Source: Xiphydria camelus (lineage: Eukaryota; Arthropoda; Insecta; Hymenoptera; Xiphydriidae). Taken from it: a DNA stretch of 64,000 nucleotides. The stretch spans positions 21,766,472 to 21,830,471 of the forward strand of contig OY783192.1 in the NCBI GenBank assembly GCA_963678675.1, read 5' to 3'. Of the stretch, positions 46,199 to 57,657 are shown piece by piece. Within the stretch, counting starts at the first letter, position 1, and every line of letters begins with the position of its first letter. The translations under genes were made by a program, and so were the position numbers. Under the pieces are notes generated by a model. It was not told the origin of the DNA. It ran no database searches and saw only the letters and a list, made by a program, of their open reading frames with translations.

Positions 46199-46673
46199 TA
46201 ACACGTGTCCTGACAAACCGAGGATGCATCTTGGGAATTGTTACCCTAGATATCATACAAAAACACTAATTACACAGTATAATATTTACCGGTTTTGTTT
46301 TATTCGATGCAAAAATAAATAAATGAATGGAATTTTATTATTTGTATACGTTAGTTGAGTATAAAGAATTATTTTAAAGTACCTGTAAAACGCTTCCCTA
46401 ATATAGCCGCAATATTGCTAAAATAGTCCGGAGTGGCTGGTTCGTACGTGTGACAATCGCCCGGAGTGCATAGGGTTAATTTATCATTAAAACTTGATTT
46501 TTAACAATTAAAACCGATTTAAAACAAATTTTTTCATTTTTCTCCCTCCATATCTCCTGAAGTATTGATCGTAGCGAAAAAGTGTATAACACCTTTTTTC
46601 TAGAGATTTTTATATAGATTAATGTAGTAAATAAACTTTATTAACGAAAAACTGAAAAGAGGGACCTTTAGAG

Positions 46674-46691
46674 CCCCCCCCCCCCCCCCCC
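46674..46691. repeat. C18 homopolymer
   Basis: Uninterrupted run of 18 C. Confidence 0.95.
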
Positions 46692-47259
46692 AGGTTCGCT
46701 CCCACCCATCAGTACGTTAATGACACCTTCCCCTACAACTGTGCCAAAATTTGCTTTTATATGAATTTTTTCCGCTATTTGGCCTTCTTCAGTCTTCGTT
46801 GCCTAAATTAAACGGGAGGCCATTAATAAAGAAAAAAGGACACGTTTATGAGGAAAGTAATTTCACCTACTGAACGACTCGCTGTAATATTGAGATTGTA
46901 GGGGAAAACCGGAGGAAGGTAAAGTCCGGTCAGATAGCTAAACTGCTCACACAACAGACAAAGTTGCGCCACATTATTCACCAACATGTCGGTCCATATT
47001 TATATTGCGCAAGTCCAGTATCTTGAACTATTCACACGTAGCAATTTTTAAAGTGTACGCAACTTGAAAATTGCGCAATTTTTAAACTTGCGACGTTATT
47101 CACACGCTGCAATACCCAAATGGCGCCATTTTTTCCAGGTTGCGTAATACAAACAGTGTACAAGTATGTGAGTACTATAAGAGAAACCGAGGCAATTCCG
47201 TCAGTCGGGATAATATCTACTATCACTTCTTACATCTGACCTCGCGTGCTTTTACTAGG

Positions 47260-47690
47260 TATGTTGAACGAGTAACCAATTAGGTACATTTTAATTCATA
47301 ATTCGCGAAAAAAAGCAATGACCAATTATATTTTTAACTTTTAATTATCACGGAATGAATTACGGATTACATTTTTAACGCGTTACTGACATCGAATAAA
47401 TTACCAAAAATTTTTTAAATTTGTAAACGTGAAATGAATTACCAAATAAGTTATTCGCTGCTAATTGGCGTGAAAAAAATGACCAATTACATTAGACATT
47501 TATATTTAACGGTTAGTGAATTACTAATAACATGTTTAATTTGCAGTTGATACGAAAAAAAGAACTAATACATTTTAATTTGTAATCGATGTAGAAGAAT
47601 TGCCAATAATATTACGCTATTTCAAATTGATGTTGACGTTAAGCGAATTATCAGTAATAATTTGTAATTCATAATTGATGTGAAATAACC
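47260..47690. repeat. degenerate ~60 bp tandem array
   Basis: Seven or so diverged units of the type GAATTACCAATAA-CAT-TTTAATTTGTAATTGATGTGA. Typical phrases are ATGACCAATTAYATT, GAATTACCAAATAA, GAATTACTAATAAC, GAATTGCCAATAA and GAATTATCAGTAA. AT-rich, non-coding. Confidence 0.55.
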
Positions 47691-50445
47691 ATATTTGACT
47701 TCATCGAGTTTTTAGGTAGTATGATAATCCTATATGAAGCTAAGGGGGGCGTCGCTAGAGACTGGATTGTAGGAGAAGTATTTATTTACCATGTTTTGTT
47801 GCGCCCCGCTTGTAATTGAAGACGCGATCGTAGGTGATGAAAGCTCAGATAAACCTGCCGCCGGAAGGGAGCGTATGTAGGTATGTACATATGCGTTTGT
47901 CCAGGAAAAAGGGGATATTCTCCTCTAGTGAAGAGACGAGACTCGAACCCTATTCATTATGCAGAGCCGAATGTGTTACACGCGGGAGGTAAACAAGTTT
48001 TACGAGTCATGAACAAATACTCAAAGTTGATGCGCAGACTGATCTGAATATATACTCCAGATACCAGAAACGGATTACGGCTATACGACTTCTAACACCT
48101 GACGGTACCCCGTAGAGCTTCGGCTGTATGGATTGTTGGATATAACGAACGCGACTCTCGAGAAAGTTTCTCTTTCTCTCGTCGAATCGATACAATCGTA
48201 CTTTCCACCATCGCGCTTCATAGGCCGCGGCAATTATTCCCGGGTCACCGTATCGAAGATGCTAAAGGGCTGCGGGGAACGTAACCAAACTATAACATAC
48301 AATCCGAGAATTCGGTACCTACTCGTCGATCTCGTTCGGCCATTCCTCCACATTTACATTCCATTAACTGGTTGAATATTCACACCAGTTCTGTAAGTCC
48401 TCGGCACTTAGACTCCCGGTACCCTGGAGCTATTACGATTCAGAGTGTAACGCACACGAATAGATACCCAAGTTTCGGCGCTATGCGCACGGGATGTGAC
48501 GGCGATTCGTCGTTTCGAGAAAAATTACGAATCGACCTTTCGAAGGTGGTTCACGAATGTAACCCCTTCCTGCATCTTGTACCATATATGGCTCATGCAC
48601 TGATACCTGATGTGTGCTTCCATCTGTTATAAATCGTTGTAAATCTTCTTGACTGCAATATGTATAAAAAACTTATATGTATTAGTAGCAAATTGTACGT
48701 ACTTTATTGTTCCTATGTATGGTGTACCATATATGGCATAAATAATTTTTTTTAATTGATGCTTATTTTTTCATAAATATTTTTTAAATTATTTTTTTGA
48801 TGAATAATAGGGGCAAAGCTGTCATATATATATTTTTTATGGAATTTACAAAAATCATGCAGAAAGGGGTTAACCAACAATGTATCATTCGCTTTCTCTC
48901 ATTATCATGGCCAGCCGACCTCCTGGCGCTACTTTTAATTTAGTTTTATTACCGAATTTACGTCTTTACTTTTCCTTGTTTTAGATGTAATTACGCACTC
49001 TCTCTCTGGGGGTTCTCTCGGGGAATACTAATCCTGGAATAAAAGTCAAATGACGCTTCTCTTCGTTCTTCCGCCTACCTTTCTAGAGTTTTCATCACGT
49101 GCACTTGCCAGTAGTTTCTTTCTTCCTTTTGCATTTTCTCTTATTTTTACATCCTTATCACATGATTTTACTTGATTTCTTTACATTGAAGCAGCTGTGG
49201 ATGCGAGAACCATGATCGTGGAAAGAAAAAACACGGAAACTCGTTATTCAAAGAAACTAGCAAAACAACAATTAGAGACACACAGGATGTCCGTCTAGTC
49301 TGGCCACTCCAGCCAGACTTTTGAAGAGAGGCGAGCAACCTGAATCCTAGGTGATAGCGATGAAGTCTCGTACGCCATACTTGAGATATGTGGACAGTGA
49401 TCCTCATCAGTCGTTGTAACAATATATTTGTTGGCATATGTAGTTATTCGTCACATATTCCCGTGCAGAAGAACATCAGGAAAATTGGAAGGGCTCTACT
49501 ACGTTTTCCCTGAATTTGTTAGGGCCCTGTCAGGATGTTCGACAGGCGCATGATCGGGGCTGTAATGAGTTCACATCTCTTGCCCTACTGGGGTTCTGTA
49601 ACACGGTCCTAAAAACTTCCTAAATGAGTGCCTTTTAATGTTTCGCTCGATTATCCCAGTAGGCTAGGGAGAATAAATGTTTCCTACGGAGGCGATGGAA
49701 ACATGTTTCTTGCGCCTGATACGATAGCCCTATCAGGTTCTTGTGGGGCAATCTTACTGGCACATATTGTTAATTCTTCGTTAGAACCATCTTTTTTTTT
49801 AATTTTAGGGATATTCTATTTTTACCCTATGAAGACCATTAAAATCGCAAGTAAGTCGTCTACTTTTTAAGCGAAGATATGCGAAAGTTGAAACCCGAAA
49901 TTCACTTCCCGAGGTTTGAAATAATCTTATCCGGACACGTGTGGAGAACGTCTCGTGTTTGCGCTCGCGGCATTTCGTCGCGACTTCCTCCGCCGCGCTA
50001 ACCTCCTCCCTTTATCGGTGGAAATCGGACTCTGAGCTATACCGGCGTCGTTCCGCGGCAAGTTGCACCGACGACGGAATGGCGAGTCGCGCATTCTAAG
50101 CGGATCCGTTGCAACGTGTTCGCCCCAAATGCAAAATGCGCTGCCGATATATAGGTATAAAGTACCCGCTCCGTGTCGATCGTGCAAGATATGCAAATAT
50201 AACCTATCCCAGTGGGGAGCCAGGAAGAGCGTAGCAGACCGCTAGTTAAAGGGGCGTCTGGCATGTTCCCGCTGGGAAACCAGGATCCCACGCAACCGTC
50301 CCACGTGGAAATAAATATATTTCTACGACATGAAACGTTTAGAAAACACATTTTTATGTATATTTGCAAATATTTGTATTTATTTAAGAAGTGATCGTAT
50401 CTAACATAATATACAGAATGTATGTCAAACATATTTTTAGTGGTA
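47691..50445. other. no recognised gene
   Basis: Anonymous. Frames 48133-48375 and 48372-48632 overlap and lack motifs. The palindromic word GTACCATATATGGC occurs at ~48579 and ~48723. CpG-rich around 49900-50200 without a recognisable exon. Confidence 0.4.
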
Positions 50446-50870
50446 TATAGCATATCAAGCTAACCAGGTAATTTTGGTACGTGGCTTATAAGCCGATTCT
50501 GAATTCGTTAAAACTCTAATGATAAATTTCGGTATCGTTGTGCATGCTTCTTGAAGTATGAGAAAATATGTACAACTATACCGAAAGTTATCGTTAGAGC
50601 TTTAATGAATTACAGAATCGGCCAACTACACCGTTCATTTCACGCTGGTTGGTTTCAACGCCAACCAATAGTGAACCGTTACCCTTGACTTTGGCATAGT
50701 TGTTCGACTCGAATGATGTAAGTTCTTCGGTATCTCTCGGTAATACTGAAACAAGGCTGTCAAGCCAAGACGAAAGGTAGCAGCTCACCATTGGCTAGCG
50801 TTAAAAACAGTTAGATTGAAAAGAACGAAGCAGAATATACATAAAAGCTCTTTAAGTTCATATGCTGTAT
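50446..50870. mobile_element. MITE with inverted ends, copy 2 of the 31712 family
   Basis: Ends TAGCATATCAAGCTAACC / inverse GGTT..TATGCTGTA as in 31712-32017. Internal asymmetric part (GTAAGTTCTTCGGTA...) is inverted relative to copy 1 (TACCGAAGAACTTCC), so the two were inserted in opposite orientation. Carries an extra palindrome at 50491-50624. Confidence 0.6.
50491..50624. repeat. 134 bp palindrome
   Basis: Arms CCGATTCTGAATTCGTTAAA and inverse, through TTTCGGTATCGTTGTGCAT / ATGTACAACTATACCGAAA. Absent from the copy at 31712-32017, so it looks like a separate insertion. Confidence 0.65.
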
Positions 50871-53800
50871 GAGAATGTGTCTGATATCAATTTTGTAAAC
50901 TAAAAATTTAATTACTAATATAATACAGATACGTGTAAATATAAATATAACTAATGTTCACGGATCTGCTATGCAAATTGGCTTAAACTCTACCAAATGC
51001 GCGAACCAATAGCGGGTATAGAAACCTATATCGAAAAGGTCGACCAGTGTTGTTTGATGTTGTTTACAAATTCGGTTTAGATTGGGAAACTTCTCTTGGT
51101 GAACATACATATATACGGCGGTAGATGGTTTACGAGAAATAACCAAATAAGCTCTTAGTTTGGTAGGATTCATCCTTGAAAAGTTTTGAAATGCTGAATC
51201 GTTTAGCAGAAGTTTGAAGCCCGACTAAATGGAAGTCAATTGGCTTGACCAAATTATTCACTGAAACAATCAAACGCTTACTCCTGCACCTGTAACTGCT
51301 TATTTAATCAAATCAATAGTCGCAAGTCCTAACTTGCTAATCTACCATTACTGCTGTAGTTTTTATTTCAGCGAAGAAATGCACATGCCAAATGAATGTA
51401 TTGCGCATTGTGTCGATGGTCCTTACAGTTCAAATAAGTTGGAAGTACGGTCAAATAAGAAGGCCATATGCATACGCACTTAATTCTCAATGGTTCGAAT
51501 ATCACCATTGTGGAATAGATTACCCATCTAAAGAATACAAATTAAATAGCAGAATACCTTGTTGTTAGAATGTAAATACATGTTCTATTTACTAGAATGT
51601 AATAATTTATATAATAGAAAAATATCATTTGGATAAAGCGCTAACTAAGGTATCCAAAGAAACAGGAAACTCCATTTTCGGTATTTTAGAGAACAGATGC
51701 CTAAGTGGTAGGATACGTTATGTGCTGATACTTAGGAGGATAGATTCCCTTGGTGTCTGATAAGATAAAGAAGTAAGTTTAAGTGTAAGAAAATCTAATT
51801 TCATAGTGAATATTTCTAACATCTGATATATAGTCTGAAACACAACAATACAAAAAATAGAATTATCAATAGAAACATAAGTAAAAATAATTGAAAATTC
51901 ACAGCAAAACTATTACGGTCTTGTCAAATCTAATGACTTTACTATTCATTTCGCCATCTGTTTCTTCTTTTTTAACAATCATTTCCAAATGTATGAAAAA
52001 ACCGTTTTCTATTTTTCACAAAAAGTTAATAATAATAAAAAAGTAAGCAATAATCGGTACTGTATTATCTTCCGTAACTACAAGAATATCGGTATAGTAG
52101 ATTGTTAATAAAATAGAGGCATCTATCCTCTTTCGCCAGTAGGGCATCTATCTTCCAATGAAAAACTAACGGTGGGATAGTTGCCTCACCAACAATTATT
52201 ATTCCGACATGCAAAATTAAAATCAAATGACAGGAATTGTTCTTCATTAGTTAACTCTACCGATTCAAAAAATTATTTTCTCGTCGAATTTCTTCGTAGG
52301 ATATCATACAGACGTTTTTTAAGCGGAAACAGTTTCATTTGGAAATAACAACGAGCTATATCCTTTACTTGAAACTATTATAAATGTTTCATTAATACAG
52401 TTGATGGATACATTTTTATGGATATATATAAATTGATTTAACATAAATACCCCATTGCCTCAAACGTCTTAGCATATCCGAAATAAAAGGGGTTAGGTAC
52501 ATATCCTCCTGGGGCATCTATCCCTTTTACTCTATTCGTAATTCCAACTTATCTTGATTTGCTTTCTTAATATCACGTTTAAAATAGGTGTAAGTAGATT
52601 CAATGTTGAAACGGGAAGTAAATAAATCCTAAAAGAGAGTATACATAAATATTAGATCAGTGTAGACCAGTTTACATTACCGAATGATGTAAGCCAACAA
52701 ACGACAGTGTATCTATTGGTAGTTTCGCGGTATTCCCCAAAGTATTCCGACTCCAGAAATTAGCCCAAATACGATGACATGTGTCGTACGTCTGGAGTAG
52801 CTACGTATGGTAAATATTAAGCAAGTAGACGGATTGGCATGACAGTTTCGTACTAATATAACGACCAGTCGCGGCGCACCACCACTTGTGGGATTTCGTG
52901 GGGACCTCTACCTCATCTGTCGGACTCGTGGAGGAACCTGTCTGGAGTATCGCGCGCTCGCGCCTCCTATCCGTAGCATACTGCCACTATATATCACCTT
53001 CGATAAACGCCCCCCATCCTCAACCCTCCGACTCGATACCGCACGCCACGTCTTCACCCGTTGAAACACCTCGCCCTATATGTAGAGATACCCACCTACA
53101 AGAGGCATGTATCATTTGCATCTCACTGCCGCAGGGGAACGCAAATGCGGAATGCTCCACCAACGGTAAAGGTACCCACTAATTCACCACTCCGGTGAGT
53201 ATAGAATTGCTTATGTTTTACTTATACTTACTTGGATAAATGCATGGCTGATTTTCACAGAATGTATAACAGACGTACGGATTGTTTGACACAGTGGGAA
53301 TTCAGAAATTTGGGCATCTCCTACTCTCGTGCCCTCTCTTCGGTTGTTCTATCGGTATTCAAGCGAGGGGTACAATAGTTGAGACGGCCTACTGCAACAT
53401 GCATCTTTCTGTTCGGAAGATGTCTGCGTGTGCTGAAAGCATACGTGCAGTATCTCCACCATTTATGAGTCACGCCTACGAAAGCAGGCTTAGAAATCTG
53501 GGAATTATCGACGGTGCCCAAATTCTCTGCCAGTCGAGAGACGAAGTAGGGTGCTCTAGGTCTTTCAAGATCAACCGACAACGGCGCCTAATGCGTTTGT
53601 GAGTAGGTACCCACATGTAGACATTTTTTCGGGGTATTAGCTAGAGCCAAGGTTATTTTCCTTGATAATATCTTGGCTCTAGTTAGGATGCCTATCCTGG
53701 ACCATTAAAGGGATGTCACACTTTTCAGAAAAGGGCCCATATAGGCGATCTTTACTTGGGCCAATATAGGTTGCCCTGATTTAGCCCTGGGTTTAAATTC

Positions 53801-53934
53801 CTCTGTTGAGTTCTAATAAGGGCCTCATCATTTGGCTTCATTTATAATCAGACCGCGATGAAGAAAAATAATGAGAGCCTTAAGTAGCATATAAAAAAAA
53901 AATCAGGCTAGAAAAAAAATCAGTTTTCCGAGGT
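50871..53934. other. no recognised gene
   Basis: AT-rich to 52800. Then two plus frames (52886-53182, 98 codons; 53282-53602, 106 codons) without recognisable motifs. A short hairpin TAGAGCCAAG...CTTGGCTCTA lies at 53641-53681. I do not call genes here. Confidence 0.4.
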
Positions 53935-54290
53935 CCTGGAATCCCCTAAGGACAAGATCCCACTAGCATCCTCAGAAATATACAGCATACCCCCTGCACT
54001 TGCGGCAAAATATACAAAGGAGAAACCGGGAAGGAAGTCAGTACTAGAAAGAAAGAGCATCAAAGGTACACTAGACCGAAGCAGGTTTTCATATCGGCAG
54101 TAACAGAACATAGGCTAGAGACTAGCCACCGAATACTCTTCGAAAACACAAAATTCTTTGCAAGCACAAAAGGATTCTTCGCCAGAAAGAATCGCAAAGC
54201 AATAGATATTAATAAACATTCTAATAACTTAAAAAGGAATAAAGGAGTAAATATAAACCCGATATGGAAGGCTGCACTACCAATTTTTTT
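53935..54290 (+). pseudogene. GIY-YIG endonuclease domain of a Penelope-like element
   Basis: Frame: KDKIPLASSEIYSIP, a one-base shift at ~53993, then CTCGKIYKGETGKEVSTRKK, EHQRYTRPKQVFISAVTEHR, LETSHRILFENTKFF, TKGFFARKNRKAIDINKH, GVNINPIWKAALP. The IYSIPC-CGKIY-G-TG opening is the GIY-YIG core, the Arg in STRKKEHQ is the usual active-site region, and the FFARKxRKAIxI-KH segment carries the downstream conserved residues. In these elements the nuclease nicks DNA to prime reverse transcription. This copy is a relic. Confidence 0.65.
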
Positions 54291-54600
54291 TGTTTTTTTT
54301 TTTCGATCAACTGGCAATTCTAGCTAGTCTTGCCAGCTAATCGAGAATGCTGTGTGCCAGCCAGCTGCGCTCCCGCCGGCCACCTTGATGGAGGGGGTAG
54401 TGGTAGTTAGAGGGGATGAGCAGTATAAAATGGATCGCCCAGTATAGAACGTCTCAGTATCAGAAGGTCATCAGCCCTGATGAAACAAACTGCAATGTTT
54501 GCGAAACGTCGGAAAAATGATATTTTGGACGCGGTTACCACCCGGAAGCCAAAGGTAGTAATACTCATAACTATAATGACAATAGCCGCCTAAAATTTTT
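53935..54600 (+). mobile_element. Penelope-like element, 5'-truncated 3' portion
   Basis: Contains the GIY-YIG nuclease region (53935-54290) followed by ~300 bp of 3' sequence. The latter includes the phrase CATCAGCCCTGATGAAAC...CTGCAATGTTTGCGAAACGTC, of the type often found downstream of arthropod Penelope-like ORFs. The reverse transcriptase part is absent. A T-rich run at ~54287-54302 follows the ORF. Confidence 0.6.
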
Positions 54601-55347
54601 GAAATCAGATTAGATTCGAACCCCTGACATAGGGAACCCCTATTATTTTAACTATCCTTTCATTATTTTATTTATGCTCTTTAGTTATGATTTATGGCTA
54701 TGGTGAGATGATAGATAACGACGTTGCGGACGCCGAGGATGGCGTGACTTGATGAACTCCTGGATCAAGAGACACGGTAGTGTCTCGCGGCATGTTCGTT
54801 CAAGTTAGTTTCGTCAGAAAAGACAGCGCTGTCGCCGCGGGCACCCGTGTATCTTTACAGGAAAAATGTCTGCCTCTTTCACCACTCAATTTTTACATCG
54901 AATTTTCTCAATAAATATATGGTTATAACCAAAACTATGCTTAGTTACGCCATATAAATTGATTATTCTCTATTGATAGAGACCAGAATAAATTTTATAA
55001 GTTACATATTAACAGAGATTCATCCTTAACACACACAACGCGAAGCAACGCCCCTCGCGCCTAAGAGTCGAGCATTTTATTTTTCGGCCGATATCTATAT
55101 GTCAAAATGTCACAAAAATTCCAGCAATCTTCGGCGATAGTCGGCCAAGATCGGAAATGTGTAGAGATAGATGCGATCAAACACACACACACGCGCCATT
55201 GAATGTGTGTGATATAGTCCGGCTTTCATCGTCGACTGTTCGGCGATGATCGGAAATGCGTTATGTTCAATTGCTCGTTTCATATGGTAATATTAACAAA
55301 AAGAAGGAAATGACATGACTCTATATTATCGACTATCGGATTATTTA
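54601..55347. other. no recognised gene
   Basis: A tRNA B-box-like word in inverse orientation (GATTCGAACCCC at 54615) lies just after the Penelope fragment. (CA)n at ~55185. Otherwise anonymous. Confidence 0.4.
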
Positions 55348-55769
55348 CCGTATGTCCCAGGAGAATTCGAGCAAGTGCCGATACCTATGGCCGATACCTT
55401 GAAATTTGACTTCGGCAGTGTTTGCTGACGGTCGAGCCTTTGATAGTTGTAATTGGCTACAGAATCGTTGTGAATAATGGTATGTAATTTTTAGAACTTG
55501 AAATTTAAGTGTTACTACACAACGAATAGGTTAGGAGATTTTCATGAAGTCTTTGACAGACCGGTTTTTAAACTTTTGGGGAATTTCATCGAAAAATGAT
55601 TATTTTTATCACTTCTACAAATTACCCACCACTTATTCACAAATTCACGATTTCGAGATTAGGCGCTTCGATCTCCCGAATTGTTAGCTATCGGCAAATA
55701 CTGCCCAAGACAAATTTCAAGGTATCGGCCATAGGTATGACTTTGATCGGTTTGTCCGCGGACATACGG
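55348..55769. mobile_element. 422 bp MITE, diverged relative of the CCGCATGTCC family
   Basis: Ends CCGTATGTCC / GGACATACGG; inner inverted words ATACCTATGGCCGATACCTT and inverse. The phrase CGCTTCGATCTCCCGAATTG is shared with 11684-12496. The target duplication is not clear. Confidence 0.65.
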
Positions 55770-56045
55770 CAGTTATTTACGGAAATCCTTTCACGAACGA
55801 ATTGTTCTGGGGAAAATATAAATATTATCGAAACATTGATTATAAAATCATTTCAAAATATCACGAGAATAAATCAAAAGTAACGTGGTTATAATTAATT
55901 GACTCGTGTCGGTATAAAATGTGAGACTATAATTTTGTGGTAATAAAAAGCTATTCTCCTACATGTACCTACATATTCTCCTCGTGAATAAATTCCAAAA
56001 AGTAGTGAAATCTTGTCACAAAAACAGATTCTCTGTAAAAAAAAC

Positions 56046-56587
56046 AAGGCGCCATGTTCATTCAATGCCAACAAAATTGATATGTAAAATACTCTCCAAA
56101 AAAACATTAGAAATCAATTAAGATCGCCATGTTCAAGATTTATATATAAAAAATAAAAGGCATCATTTGAAAGGAAAATTATTGTAAATCAAAAGTTACT
56201 AAAAAATTCCACGACAAAAAATTTATAAAAAAATGTTCATGAAAAAGAACGCCGCGTTTTTTTTCCTTTAAAATAAAAAATTCAGACAGAAAATTATATT
56301 TGATGTTTATGCACTTATGATTTTAAATAAATTCATACACTTATATGATACCACCAGTATAAAAAATATGAAAATTTAAACGCGGCAAGTTCTTTTTTAT
56401 GAAAATTTTTTTATAAATTTTTTTTCGTCGAATTTTGTAGTAACAAATTACAATAATTTTCCTTTCAAATGATGCCTTTTATTTTTTATATATAAATCTT
56501 GAACATGGCGATCTTAATTGATTTCTAATCTTTTTGGAGAGTATTTTGCGTATTAATTTTTTTGGCACTGAATGAACATGCCGCCTT
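56046..56587. mobile_element. 542 bp foldback element with ~190 bp arms
   Basis: The left arm from AAGGCGCCATGTTCATTCAA and the right arm ending TTGAACATGGC...GAATGAACATGCCGCCTT are inverted copies. Both run through AAAAGGCATCATTTGAAAGG and its inverse. The loop is ~140 bp, AT-rich. No ORF. The window start (1-62) holds the tail of another copy. Confidence 0.8.
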
Positions 56588-56935
56588 TTTTTATATTCGT
56601 TACAGAAATCGACGACGAACCTGTAACAAAAGTAACACCTCTAATCACTTGACCAACCACGTACCTTGTGATTTGATAAATCGACTATTTACTTGAATAC
56701 ATAATGTGAAATTTCCCGCTCTTTTCATTTCCGGTATCAAAAATAGGGGTTCGTATTTAAAAAAAAGGTGTGAGTGCCGTTGTACTCACGGAGGATGTGT
56801 AAACATCTTACAATTATCTGCGGTCCGAGTTTAATTGGGGAATATGACGTCGTAGTTCGACATAAAGAAGTTTAATTTTTTCTATAATAAAATATTTATT
56901 ATTATTATATTAGATTTATAACTTACTAGCACCCC
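56588..56935. other. no recognised feature
   Basis: AT-rich sequence between the foldback element and the Helitron fragment. Confidence 0.5.
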
Positions 56936-57421
56936 GTCCCGGCTTCGCACGGGTAGATTGTGGATTGATTTTGTCCGTCCACCATTGTTTTAAATACATT
57001 TTTAATACAAAACTTTTAGTATTTTTCCCGGGCTACGCAATGGTCATATTGGATTTGACCTTGACCATGACCTTCAAGGTTATATTCAGGTCGAATTAAT
57101 TTTTTTTCACGTTCAAATGTGTCCTTGACCATTTTTTTCATGTTACCTTTATTGTCAGCGGAGGTCAAATTTAGGTCAAGTATAGTTCGACTTTTTGAAC
57201 ACCCTTTATAAGATTTACCAACTCAGAAACCTTCGCGGATATGCGTCCAACTGTTCCCCAAATTTTCATCGCAATCGGATGAACGGTTTAGGAAGGCATT
57301 TGATATTATCTTAAAGGTCACGGTCAAGGTCAAATCCAATACGACCACTGGGTAGCCAAGGGAAAATCCTTAAAGTTTTGTATTAAACATTTTTCTCTAA
57401 AATGTTTTCCCGTTGAGATAA
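56936..57421 (-). mobile_element. Helitron fragment, 3' part, minus strand
   Basis: Inverted relative of 35009-35963: begins CTAG at 56936 with the CCCGTCCCGGCTTCGCACGG hairpin and includes TGACCTTGA at 57056, TCAAGGTCA at 57324 and the GGAAGGCAT / GGGTGTTC repeat unit. Ends at ~57421 after CGTTGAGATAATC. The 5' end is missing. Confidence 0.8.
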
Positions 57422-57657
57422 TCCAGCTTGCGCGAATAGTATGCGCAGTAGCGCCACACACACACTGACGCAGTCACATCTACATGGCTTACGTCTGACG
57501 CTCAATTTCCCAGGAAGGTCCTACCGCAGAGCCATAGCATAGATGTTTACACATCAAAAATCAATTTGACCTTGATATGATCTTGAAGGTCATGGTCAAG
57601 GTCAAATTCAATATGACCATAGGGTAGCCAGGGAAAAATCCTAAAAGTTTTGTATTA

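Larger units (their letters stand above)
43353..47022. mobile_element. 3.7 kb segment between ~200 bp inverted arms
   Basis: Left arm 43353-43553 and right arm 46821-47022 are inverted copies with few differences (landmarks GATACTGGACTTGCGCAATA, GACCGACATGTTG, TCCGGTTTTCCCCTACAATC, CAGCGAGTCGTTCAGTAGGT, CTCATAAACGCGTCC). Between them lie fragments resembling SWIM-type, THAP and piggyBac proteins and a MITE. Either one composite transposon with long inverted repeats, or two inverted insertions of a short element. Target duplications were not found. Confidence 0.5.

Noticed and set aside
45666..46269. Overlapping 88-129 codon frames across the MITE
   Set aside because: Except for the first ~65 codons (piggyBac-like fragment), they translate the ACGGTGCGACTTC repeats of the MITE.
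53637..53681. Short hairpin TAGAGCCAAG/CTTGGCTCTA as a terminator or microRNA
   Set aside because: Too short and imperfect, and no context. Recorded only within the anonymous segment.
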